A stretch of 64,000 nucleotides of DNA from Noviherbaspirillum saxi (GTDB lineage: Bacteria > Pseudomonadota > Gammaproteobacteria > Burkholderiales > Burkholderiaceae_D). The notes below the pieces were generated by a model. That model saw only the letters and a program-made list of their open reading frames with translations. It did no database searches and was not told the origin of the DNA. Positions 28,003 through 35,519 of the stretch are shown here, piece by piece (the stretch's first letter is position 1; every line of letters starts with the position of its first letter). A program made the translations under genes and the position numbers. The stretch lies in contig NZ_QYUO01000001.1 of assembly GCF_003591035.1 (NCBI RefSeq), forward strand, positions 868,001 to 932,000, read 5' to 3'.

Positions 28003-29010
28003 ATGAAAAAACTCGTCAACGCGCTCGCCATTGCACTCGCGCTGGCCGGCATTGCCGGCAGCGTTCAGGCTGCCGACTACAAGCCGCGCATCATCCGTTT
28101 CGGTTACGGCCTGGCCGAAGACAGCAACCAGGGACGTGCAGTCAAATTTTTTGCGGAAGACCTCGCCAAGCGCACCGATGGCAAGATGAAAGCAAAGGGT
28201 TTCGCCAGCGCCAGCCTGGGCAGCGACACGCAAATGCAGAATGCATTGATCGGCGGCGCGCAGGAAATGATGGTCGGTTCGACAGCCACCCTGGTTGGTA
28301 TCGTCAAGGACTTCGGCGTGTATGACTTGCCTTTCCTGTTCAATAACGAGAAAGAAGCCGATGCGGTGCTCGACGGCCCATTCGGACAAAAGCTCGCGGC
28401 CAAGCTGCAGGAAAAGGGCCTGGTAGGGCTGGTCTATTGGGAAAACGGCTTCCGCAACCTGACCAATACCAAGCGCCCGGTCGCCAAGCTGGAAGACCTC
28501 CAAGGCATCAAGCTGCGCGTAATGCAAAACCCGGTGTACATCGACATGTTCAACAGCTTCGGTGCGAATGCCGTGCCGCTGCCTTTTTCGGAACTGTTCA
28601 CTGCGCTCGAAACAAAGACGGTCGATGGTCAGGAAAATCCGGTCAACACGATCCAGTCGAGCAAGTTTTACGAAGTGCAGAAATACCTGTCGCTGACCAA
28701 GCATGTGTATAGCCCATGGATCGTTTTGGCCAGCAAGAAGTGGTGGGATGGCCTGTCTGCCGACGAAAAGAAAGTGATACAGGAAGCGGCGGTGGCATCG
28801 CGTGAATTCGAACGCAAGGATAGCCGTGAAGCGGCAATCAAGGCGGTCGACTTCCTCAAGCAAAAAGGCATGCAGGTAACGGTGGTCAGCGATACCGAAC
28901 TGGCGCGCATGCGTGAGAAGGCGAAACCCGCGTTCGACAAATTTTCGGCTGAAGGCGGAGCCGACCTGATCAAGGAATTGCAGGGCGAGATCACGAAAGT
29001 GCGCAAGTAA
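28003..29010 (+). CDS. TRAP transporter solute-binding protein (DctP family)
   Basis: This 335-residue periplasmic receptor has a signal peptide ending in SVQA (about residue 23). The mature part shows the DctP pattern: IRFGYGLAEDSNQGRAVKFFAEDLAKRTDGKMKAKGFASASLGSD, then the conserved GIKLRVMQNPVYIDMFNSFGANAVPLPFSELFTALETKTVDGQENP segment containing the carboxylate-binding arginine (KLRVMQ). An AGGAGA site precedes the ATG. It is the last gene of the gluconate-type operon and is followed by a strong terminator. Confidence 0.93.
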   Translation: MKKLVNALAIALALAGIAGSVQAADYKPRIIRFGYGLAEDSNQGRAVKFFAEDLAKRTDGKMKAKGFASASLGSDTQMQNALIGGAQEMMVGSTATLVGIVKDFGVYDLPFLFNNEKEADAVLDGPFGQKLAAKLQEKGLVGLVYWENGFRNLTNTKRPVAKLEDLQGIKLRVMQNPVYIDMFNSFGANAVPLPFSELFTALETKTVDGQENPVNTIQSSKFYEVQKYLSLTKHVYSPWIVLASKKWWDGLSADEKKVIQEAAVASREFERKDSREAAIKAVDFLKQKGMQVTVVSDTELARMREKAKPAFDKFSAEGGADLIKELQGEITKVRK

Positions 29011-29035
29011 GCAGGCAATCAGGTCGTGATGCGAT

Positions 29036-29069
29036 AGGGGGTTAAGGCGCAGAGCCTTAACCCCCTTTG
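29036..29069 (+). terminator. Terminator after the TRAP operon
   Basis: A 12-bp perfect stem (GGGGGTTAAGGC / GCCTTAACCCCC) with a 5-base loop is followed by TTTGCATTTTT. It lies between the convergent dctP-like gene and trmB and may work in both directions. Confidence 0.85.
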
Positions 29070-29074
29070 CATTT

Positions 29075-29806
29075 TTAGCTTGCGTCCTGGCGTTTCACAA
29101 ATACCAGATCCCATACACCATGGCCCAGCTTCAGGCCACGGTTTTCAAACTTCGTCACCGGTCGGTAATCGGGCCGGGGAGCGTAACCCTCGGCCGTATT
29201 CTTCAGCGCCGGTTCCTCACTCAGCACCTGCAGCATCTGTTCGGCGTAATCCTGCCAGTCGGTTGCGCAATGCAGATAACCGCCAGGCGCAAGTCGCGAC
29301 ACCAGCAATTCCACAAACGGTCCCTGAATCAGACGCCGCTTGTTGTGCCGCGCCTTATGCCATGGATCGGGAAAAAACACATGCACACCCGATAGCGAAT
29401 TCGGCGCGATCATATGCGTGACGACTTCAAATGCGTCATGCTGGAGTATGCGCAGATTGCTCAGGTTTTGTTCACCGACCAACTTGAGCAGGCTGCCCAC
29501 GCCCGGCGTATGGACCTCCACACCGATGAAATCCTTGTCCGGTAAGCCGGCTGCGATTTTTGCGGTTGTGTCGCCCATGCCGAATCCGATTTCCAGGATC
29601 TGCGGCGCAGTGCGTCCGAATGCCTGCGTAAAGTCGAACGGCGCCTTGACATAGGGAATACAGAATTGTGGCCCGAGCGTTTCGATGGATCGCGCCTGCG
29701 CAATCGAAAGACGACCAGCGCGCGTCACAAAACTGCGGATACGATGTTCGGTCGGGTCGTACAGCATCTGCCGTGTACCGGCGTCGTCGGAATGATTGTC
29801 GGACAT
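29075..29806 (-). CDS. trmB: tRNA (guanine-N7)-methyltransferase
   Basis: This SAM-dependent enzyme forms m7G46 in the variable loop of tRNA. With the start at 29806 it has 243 residues. The SAM loop is [15 protein letters not shown], and the family signature [18 protein letters not shown] is complete. The first 12 codons of the longer open frame ([12 protein letters not shown]) lie in the terminator leader and were excluded. The gene lies just downstream of tRNA-Gly on the same strand but is separated from it by an intrinsic terminator. Confidence 0.93.
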   Translation of the reverse strand: MSDNHSDDAGTRQMLYDPTEHRIRSFVTRAGRLSIAQARSIETLGPQFCIPYVKAPFDFTQAFGRTAPQILEIGFGMGDTTAKIAAGLPDKDFIGVEVHTPGVGSLLKLVGEQNLSNLRILQHDAFEVVTHMIAPNSLSGVHVFFPDPWHKARHNKRRLIQGPFVELLVSRLAPGGYLHCATDWQDYAEQMLQVLSEEPALKNTAEGYAPRPDYRPVTKFENRGLKLGHGVWDLVFVKRQDAS

Positions 29807-29831
29807 GCTAGAAATGAGTGAAAAAGCAAAT

Positions 29832-29853
29832 AAAAAAGGCACCGATCGGTGCC
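29832..29853 (-). terminator. Intrinsic terminator of tRNA-Gly
   Basis: On the minus strand this is a stem GGCACC / GGTGCC with loop GATC followed by TTTTTT, eight bases after the CCA end of the tRNA. Confidence 0.85.
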
Positions 29854-29861
29854 GAATATCC

Positions 29862-29935
29862 TGGAGCGGGTGAAGGGAATCGAACCCTCGTCGTAAGCTT
29901 GGGAAGCTTCTGCTCTACCATTGAGCTACACCCGC
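29862..29935 (-). tRNA. tRNA-Gly, anticodon CCC
   Basis: The minus strand reads GCGGGTGTAGCTCAATGG... through TTCCCAA (anticodon loop, anticodon CCC) to GGTTCGATTCC and ends CACCCGCTCCA. The 7-bp acceptor stem GCGGGTG pairs with CACCCGC, the T arm is standard and CCA is encoded. The outermost anticodon-stem pair (27-43) appears as G-A. Decodes GGG codons. Confidence 0.96.
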
Positions 29936-30159
29936 GTACAGGCGCATTTTACGCGGGTTTTGGGGTGGTTTGCAAAGTGGCGGAATGGCCAGTGTGCTGG
30001 AAAATGACATGGCCGCTTTCCCCTTCCAGAGTTGCCGGAAAGTTTTCAAACTGTCACTAAGAATAAGACTTGAGATTTGTCATGTGTGGCTTGGAGGTGA
30101 GTCCTATAGTTGTATGCCTCGTCGTGCTGTTCGTTACCTGACACTGATTGGATGTGTCC

Positions 30160-31257
30160 ATGATCGTTCCGCTCTATCGATGCAAATTTATGAGCTTGGC
30201 AGTGTCTGCCATAGCCGTATTCTGCATAAACGCCAGTGCGGCTAAAGATGCGACTCCAGAGAAGATTGTCACGACTCTCCGTATTATCTATGGCGTCGAT
30301 GGTCTTCGCTATTTCAGCAACAATGTCGATCTCAACGGTGATGGCAAGGCCGAGATTGTGGTGTATCCGGTAGGCCCTGGCGTCTGCGGCAGCGGAGGTT
30401 GCGACTTATTGGTCTTCTCCCCTCAGGAAAGTGGATATCGCCTGGTTTCCACGATCAGTGTGACCCAGCCCCCAGTTCACGTTGCCAAGGACAAGACATC
30501 GGGCTGGCGTGATCTACAGGTCGGAGTTGGAGGAGGAGGAGCAAAGGCGTCGCTCGTACAGCTCAGCTTCAACGGTAAGACCTATCCTACCAATCCTACT
30601 GTTTCTGGGCCCTTGGTGCGGTCAATCAAAAGCGCGGACGGAAAAGCCCTGATCGAAAAATTTTCCTCAATGGAAGAAGCTCAGGTGCTTGCAACCAATA
30701 CCGCCAAGTCGTCTATTGAGGTGGCGACGATTCCATCATTCGATTGTGAAAAGGCAACAAATGCGGTTGAAAAATTAGTTTGCACCAATAAAGCACTGGC
30801 AGCACTCGATAAGAGTGTGGCAGATGAGTACCGCCTGGGCGTGTCCGCTAGCTCTGAATGGACCGACAGTGACAAGGAGGCGGAAAGGCAACGACAGCGA
30901 GGTTGGATCAAGGCCCGAAACGCCTGCTCGAAAGAGACTAAGATGGACAATTGCGTCACTGCCGCTTATCAAAAACGGCTCATCGAACTCCAGATCAGGA
31001 ACGGTAAGCTCACAAGCGAAGCGCCTGTCGAGTACCGGTGCAAGGGGCGTGAAGATACACCCGTTAGTGTCGCCTATTATGCACAAACCAACCCGCCCGC
31101 AGCAGTCGTAACTGTAGGCAATCGACAGACCATCACATTCGCTACCCAAACGGCCAGTGGGGCTCGCTACACTGCCGCCGGAGTGGACCTATGGGAGCAT
31201 CATGGCGAAGCGACATTGAAGTGGTACGGTACAGATATGGTCTGCCGGGCGCCATGA
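30160..31257 (+). CDS. Secreted LprI-MliC fusion, putative lysozyme inhibitor
   Basis: This predicted periplasmic protein has 365 residues. After a signal peptide (about 1-28) comes a domain with an EF-hand-like calcium loop DLNGDGKAE (57-65). An LprI-type domain follows at about 194-278 (FDCEKATNAVEKLVCTNKAL, RGWIKARNAC, MDNCVTAAYQKRL, with four paired cysteines). The C-terminal MliC domain at about 291-365 has EYRCKGRE, ASGARY, LWEHHGEATLKW and a final Cys. Both LprI and MliC families include inhibitors of C-type lysozyme, so a role against host or predator lysozyme is inferred. The start is uncertain: TTG at 30148 and ATG at 30190 are alternatives, with no clear ribosome site. Confidence 0.78.
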   Translation: MIVPLYRCKFMSLAVSAIAVFCINASAAKDATPEKIVTTLRIIYGVDGLRYFSNNVDLNGDGKAEIVVYPVGPGVCGSGGCDLLVFSPQESGYRLVSTISVTQPPVHVAKDKTSGWRDLQVGVGGGGAKASLVQLSFNGKTYPTNPTVSGPLVRSIKSADGKALIEKFSSMEEAQVLATNTAKSSIEVATIPSFDCEKATNAVEKLVCTNKALAALDKSVADEYRLGVSASSEWTDSDKEAERQRQRGWIKARNACSKETKMDNCVTAAYQKRLIELQIRNGKLTSEAPVEYRCKGREDTPVSVAYYAQTNPPAAVVTVGNRQTITFATQTASGARYTAAGVDLWEHHGEATLKWYGTDMVCRAP

Positions 31258-31423
31258 AAGGCCCTCGAAAGAATACAAGAAATTTTATCCTATCGACGTA
31301 GCTTAGATGAGAGGCCGGCCAGTCCGCAGCCAGTTGACAGCTAGTGCGTTAGGAGGCAGTCCTCTTTGCAGCCCATATATGCTTAGTTTCCTCACTTTGA
31401 GCCGCGCTTTCCAAGGAAGTCAA

Positions 31424-31906
31424 ATGCTAGCAACCGCGTCTTTGAAAACCTTCTGTACATTGTTCCTTAGCGCACTGCTTATTGCCTGTTCAGCAGTCCC
31501 GGCCAACTTGTCTTCTTCTGGCTCAGACGCTGATCGGGCCGCCAAAACATTGACGCCCGTGGTGCTAAGCGGCACAAGGTGGCAATTGTTACGCTTTCAG
31601 GGTGGTGACGGCAGGACTCTGGTTCCTGACAAGGCAAGCTACATCATCGACTTCCAGAGCGATGGCCGTGTCAATGTGCGTTTCGACTGCAACCGGGGGA
31701 GCGGAACTTGGAAATCGTCAGACCCGAGCGGCCTTCAGTTTGGACCGCTGGCGCTCACGCGAGCGATGTGCCCGGAACCAGCCCTGCATGACCGCCTCGT
31801 TAAAGACTGGACATTCGTCCGGTCCTTTGTGATCAGCAATGGTCACTTATTCCTTTCACTCATGGCCGACGGCGGCATCTACGAGTTCGCACCGGCCCCG
31901 GCTTAA
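31424..31906 (+). CDS. META-domain lipoprotein (HslJ-like)
   Basis: This predicted lipoprotein of 160 residues has lipobox LIAC (Cys22). It is followed by a linker and a META domain: LSGTRWQLLRFQGGDGRTLVPDKASYIIDFQSDGRVNVRFDCNRGSGTW then FGPLALTRAMCPEP. META/HslJ proteins are surface or periplasmic and linked to novobiocin tolerance and envelope stress; the mechanism is not known. The start at 31424 was chosen because AAGGAAG lies five bases upstream and gives a proper signal; the frame is open 39 codons further. It follows the lysozyme-inhibitor fusion and may share its envelope-protection role. Confidence 0.82.
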   Translation: MLATASLKTFCTLFLSALLIACSAVPANLSSSGSDADRAAKTLTPVVLSGTRWQLLRFQGGDGRTLVPDKASYIIDFQSDGRVNVRFDCNRGSGTWKSSDPSGLQFGPLALTRAMCPEPALHDRLVKDWTFVRSFVISNGHLFLSLMADGGIYEFAPAPA

Positions 31907-32039
31907 CTCTCTGTTTTATTAACGTATGTACGCTGCGACTTCTTGGATTGCCGAGTACCTGACACCCGAACGCCAGCAGCGCCATAGTGTGTTGACGTGT
32001 ACATGCCTCAGTTTTCGCGCATAACCAATTACTACACGT

Positions 32040-32429
32040 ATGCAGATCAGTCGAGCTACAGCGGTGAAGATTGGAGTCGGGGCGATTAGCCTCATCCTCC
32101 TGCTTCAGGCATTCAATAGCTTTGCCTGTTACAAACATAACTTCAGCGATTATCTGCACGGTGTAATGATATTTCTTTTTATCCCGCTGCTTCCTGCTGT
32201 AATTTCACTGTTTTTGCCGAATGCGCTGCGAGCAGTAGGAGCCTGTGCGTGTCTGGCCCCCTGGCTAATCCTTGCATATTACGTGGACTGCATCAAACCA
32301 TATACCGACGGTGGTGCATCAATGTCCTATATTGCGGTGCTTTTCTACGGGACACCGTGCGCAATTATTGGAGCAATCATTACCGGCCCTTTGACAAGGA
32401 TGTTTGGAATTAATATTAATAAACGTTAA
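32040..32429 (+). CDS. Small hypothetical membrane protein
   Basis: This 129-residue protein has four hydrophobic segments (AISLILLLQAFNSFAC, VMIFLFIPLLPAVISLFL, AVGACACLAPWLILAYYV, YIAVLFYGTPCAIIGAIIT) and a short basic tail. No family is recognised. No Shine-Dalgarno sequence is seen before the ATG, so the start is tentative. It lies between the META lipoprotein and a decayed LysR gene in the accessory stretch after tRNA-Gly. Confidence 0.55.
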   Translation: MQISRATAVKIGVGAISLILLLQAFNSFACYKHNFSDYLHGVMIFLFIPLLPAVISLFLPNALRAVGACACLAPWLILAYYVDCIKPYTDGGASMSYIAVLFYGTPCAIIGAIITGPLTRMFGININKR

Positions 32430-32484
32430 CCGCAACGCAGAGTACAGCTGACTCAGCTTGAAATAATTGGACCGTGAGAACCCA

Positions 32485-32527
32485 GTCATCCCGTCTCGAC
32501 GGAATCCCGGAGAGATCGATGGATGAC
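32485..32527. repeat. Degenerate REP-like palindrome
   Basis: Outer arms GTCATCC and GGATGAC enclose CCGTCTCGACGG, itself a near-perfect palindrome. It is intergenic, next to the LysR remnant. It resembles the extragenic palindromes common in betaproteobacteria but only one copy is seen here. Confidence 0.35.
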
Positions 32528-32547
32528 GGTCGCCGGCATCGCGATAC

Positions 32548-33150
32548 CTATCCCCTTCGACTTTCTGCAATTGCCCAGGTACGAAAACTTTCCAGCTCTG
32601 CCTGCTTTCGTGCGCTACGCGGATAAACCAGGTAGTAGGCAAAGTTAACCTTTAGCTTTTTTATCAGAACGCTGACGAGTTTGCCTTCCTGCAGTTCTTT
32701 TCGGATGAACGACTCACGGAGAAGGGCGACTCCGCGCCCCGCCAAAACAGCGTCCATCACGCCATTTCCGGTGAACACCGGTCCCTTGTCGTGGGTGACG
32801 CTCGTTGCTTTGAAAAGCGCTGCCCATACTTTCCAATCGTTGCGATCTTCATCATGCAGCAGACTGCAATGCCGAAGATCGTTGGCTGACTTCAAGGCTG
32901 GCAGCGACGCCAATAGCGACGGACTGGCGACCACAATCAATGGCTCATCCAGCAGTTTTTCACTGCATAGGCCAGGATACGTTCCCAAACCATGGAGAAC
33001 CGCGACATCCACCTGATCCCGTTCGAAGTCGACAAGTTCATGCGAAATGTTGATGCGCAGATCGACGCCTGGACATTGCGCTGAAAAGTGATTCAATCTG
33101 GGTAGCAGCCACTGCAGAGCAAATCCCTGCGTGCAGCTGACATTAGGTTA
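32548..33150 (-). pseudogene. LysR-family regulator remnant lacking its DNA-binding domain
   Basis: The minus strand encodes a LysR effector domain of the GcvA type. It is in frame from about 33150 (NVSCTQGFALQWLLPRLNHF) to the stop at 32548, with LRINISHELVDFERDQVDVAVLHG and GVMDAVLAGRGVALLRE recognisable. A TAA stop immediately precedes the first recognisable residues, and the N-terminal helix-turn-helix is absent. The only candidate start inside is a TTG at 33096. It is read as a 5'-truncated pseudogene; a functional effector-only protein is unlikely. Confidence 0.75.
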
Positions 33151-33194
33151 CATCCGCACGCAAGAGTGCATTTATACGCGGCCAGGGCTTCCGG

Positions 33195-33734
33195 TCACAC
33201 GAATTCGCTGAGCTGCCTGTATCCCAGATCTCTCGTTTTTTCAAAGGAACCGACCAAAGCTCCCAGGTTAAATTTTTCCAATTGCCTCAAGACGGTTTGA
33301 CGTACCTGGAGATTCGCCTGTGCGAGTAGAATATCGGTGCTCGTTTGCGTACGCTGTTCACAGGTTTTTCGCGCGTTATGCCCTGAACGATGCGTATGGC
33401 TTGTGGTGGACAAGACGACGTCGTCGACGAAGAAACACTCAAATATCTGTGCAAACGTAATGCTTTCCAACGGTCTCGCGCGCCTCCATAATCCAGTTGT
33501 GTCGAGTTCGCAGCTGACGATTCCGCCGTCGCACAACCGGTAGAGTATTGAAGTCACTATGTCGGGTTCGATACCCAAACTCGTCGCTACACACTGTGCG
33601 TTTGCACCTTTTTTCGCTGAATTGAGCGAAAGATCAGCGACTATCCTGACAGCGAGTTGAAATTCAGCTCCCAGACAATCCGTACTTGCGCGCAGACTTG
33701 CCAGTTCCGATACCGCGGTTGTTAGTAACTGCAT
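33195..33734 (-). CDS. Rrf2-like winged-helix regulator (divergent)
   Basis: This 179-residue protein has a first half that follows the Rrf2 pattern: FQLAVRIVADLSLN, a helix-turn-helix CVATSLGIEPDIVTSILYRLCDGGIVSCELDTTGLWRRARPLESITFAQIFECF. The C-terminal half (about 105-179) matches nothing recognised. Cysteines are present, but not in the usual Rrf2 iron-sulfur spacing, so the effector is unknown. GGGAG lies nine bases before the ATG. It is adjacent to a decayed LysR gene. The family assignment is tentative. Confidence 0.6.
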   Translation of the reverse strand: MQLLTTAVSELASLRASTDCLGAEFQLAVRIVADLSLNSAKKGANAQCVATSLGIEPDIVTSILYRLCDGGIVSCELDTTGLWRRARPLESITFAQIFECFFVDDVVLSTTSHTHRSGHNARKTCEQRTQTSTDILLAQANLQVRQTVLRQLEKFNLGALVGSFEKTRDLGYRQLSEFV

Positions 33735-34060
33735 ACGATGATCTCCCAGCCGTCTCTAAAGCATGGTCACGTATTGCGGACGTACTGCTTCCGCATCCGC
33801 GATATTTTTGCATCTCTGAATAATTTGTTTTTGTCGAGATGGTGACGGAATTCTAAAAACTTATCGAATTTTCAGGTGATCAAAAGATAACTGCTTATTT
33901 TTCTTGATAAGCGAAATTGGAGACTGTCTGCCGCAAAAAGAAAGAAATGGCTCGGATTTTTTTATCAATGAAAAATCTCGTGCTGCATCTCCGCCCGATA
34001 TGGAGCACTGCCGTCTGCCACACCCAGACTATGGCGTTCCCTGGTAGGGCGCTAGCCTCG
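33735..34060. other. AT-rich intergenic stretch without a recognisable gene
   Basis: These 326 bases between the Rrf2-like gene and the antiporter are AT-rich compared with the rest of the window. They hold short hairpins (CTTAT...ATAAG near 33890-33910 and CTAGC/GCTAG near 34050) but no supported ORF, tRNA or repeat. They contain the promoter region of the Rrf2-like gene. Confidence 0.5.
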
Positions 34061-35311
34061 CTAGAGGAAGAAGAAAAATGCGGCGACTGTCGTGGGTAGC
34101 AATGCGCCCAACAACAATCCACCGACGCCGATCGACTCATCATTGAAGCCGTTTCGCAGGAGGGCAACACCCGCCGGATTGGGCGCATTCGCAATAACGG
34201 TCAAGCCGCCGCCAACGACGGCGCCGGACACAAGCATGTATTTAGCTTGGTCCGACAAGCCTTCGATCAGAGAACCAAGATAGGTAAGCGCCGCGTTATC
34301 GGTAATCGCTGTCAGCGCAATCGCGCCGAAAAACATCGCGGTGGGTTCCAGGCTGGAGACGATCGGCTGCAACCACCATTGCTGCATACCTCCAAGAACG
34401 ACCAGTCCGGCCAGAAAGAATCCGACCAGCAGCCCTTCCTTCAAAATCAACGGGCTCTGATATTGCGAGTAAGCCTGGGTAAAGCCTAGAAAAAACAGAA
34501 AGACGCCAAGAAAAATAACTGGGTGATGAGCGAATACCACCACGGCGGCGAGGAACAGCAGATGAATCACGCTGACCAGACGCGGCACAGTGGCTTCGCT
34601 TTCTTCTGCAGAAGCAGTATTCGTTTCTGCGAGATGCTTGCCAAGCAAAAAGGTCACCGCAGTTGCGTTGATCAAAACCGCGGCGCACGCCTTCCAGCCG
34701 AAGGTAGCGGCCATGAATGCACTATCCCAATTCCATTTTGCAGCGACCATCAACACCGGCGGAGCAGCAAATGAAGTGAGCGTGCCACCAATCGAGACAT
34801 TCACAAACAGCACACCGAGAGCGCCGTACTTGATCCATTCCGGAACGCCTTGCCGGAAAACCACCGGCGCCAGCATGAGGGCCGCAAGCGTCATCGCGGC
34901 AGGCTCGGTAATCAGGGAGCCGATGAGCGGCACCAAGGCCATGCATAACCATGTTTGTGCTACAACGGTGCGGATAGGGGCAAGTCTGGCGAGCATGGAA
35001 ATAAGGCTTTTCACTGCCTCAAGCACCGGGCGTGACGCAGCGACCACCATGATCACGAATACGAACAGCGGTTCCGTGTATTGACGCGACTCGGCATACT
35101 CGATCGCCTGCTTGCCGCCTTGAAGCAAGGCTATGCAGACGAGCAGGATAAACGCCCACAAGCCAAAGACGACTTCGATCTCGCCCAGCAAATGAAACAG
35201 ACCGGCATGTTTGGGGCTGCGATCGGCCATGCGTTCAAATGACTTGGCGGCGAAGGTGTGCACAAGAGCGAGTGCAAACAGGACCGCTGCAACGGTATTG
35301 ATGGTGTCCAT
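34061..35311 (-). CDS. Predicted Na+/H+ antiporter (membrane protein)
   Basis: This 416-residue integral membrane protein has about 10-11 hydrophobic segments. It resembles the putative Na+/H+ antiporter family PF07399: KSFERMADRSPKHAGLFHLLGEIEVVFGLWAFILL at the N-terminus, GSLITEPAAMTLAALMLAP and NVSIGGTLTSFAAPPVLMVA in the middle, and ALTAITDNAALTYLGSLIEGL with an intramembrane Asp near the C-terminus. Antiport by this family is predicted, not well proven. It stands alone, with no partner genes on either side. Confidence 0.8.
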   Translation of the reverse strand: MDTINTVAAVLFALALVHTFAAKSFERMADRSPKHAGLFHLLGEIEVVFGLWAFILLVCIALLQGGKQAIEYAESRQYTEPLFVFVIMVVAASRPVLEAVKSLISMLARLAPIRTVVAQTWLCMALVPLIGSLITEPAAMTLAALMLAPVVFRQGVPEWIKYGALGVLFVNVSIGGTLTSFAAPPVLMVAAKWNWDSAFMAATFGWKACAAVLINATAVTFLLGKHLAETNTASAEESEATVPRLVSVIHLLFLAAVVVFAHHPVIFLGVFLFFLGFTQAYSQYQSPLILKEGLLVGFFLAGLVVLGGMQQWWLQPIVSSLEPTAMFFGAIALTAITDNAALTYLGSLIEGLSDQAKYMLVSGAVVGGGLTVIANAPNPAGVALLRNGFNDESIGVGGLLLGALLPTTVAAFFFFL

Positions 35312-35519
35312 GAATTTGTTATTTTCTGGTTGCGCTTGCGTGAGGGAACGAGGGGTGCAACAAGCTGCACGTCAAACGGCATGTGCCCGCCGACATTGCG
35401 GCAGTCCGGGAGTTGTATTGAGCCGATCCGGCCTCATGCAGTACACGCGAGGACGGATCGGACCGATGGCAGGCTTGAGCTGGAGAGAAGAAGTCCCGGC
35501 AGCTATGCTCGGCGCGCGT

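Noticed and set aside
29862..35311. Integrated element with attL/attR at tRNA-Gly
   Set aside because: No integrase gene and no second copy of the tRNA 3' end was found downstream, so only an accessory stretch is claimed, not a defined island.
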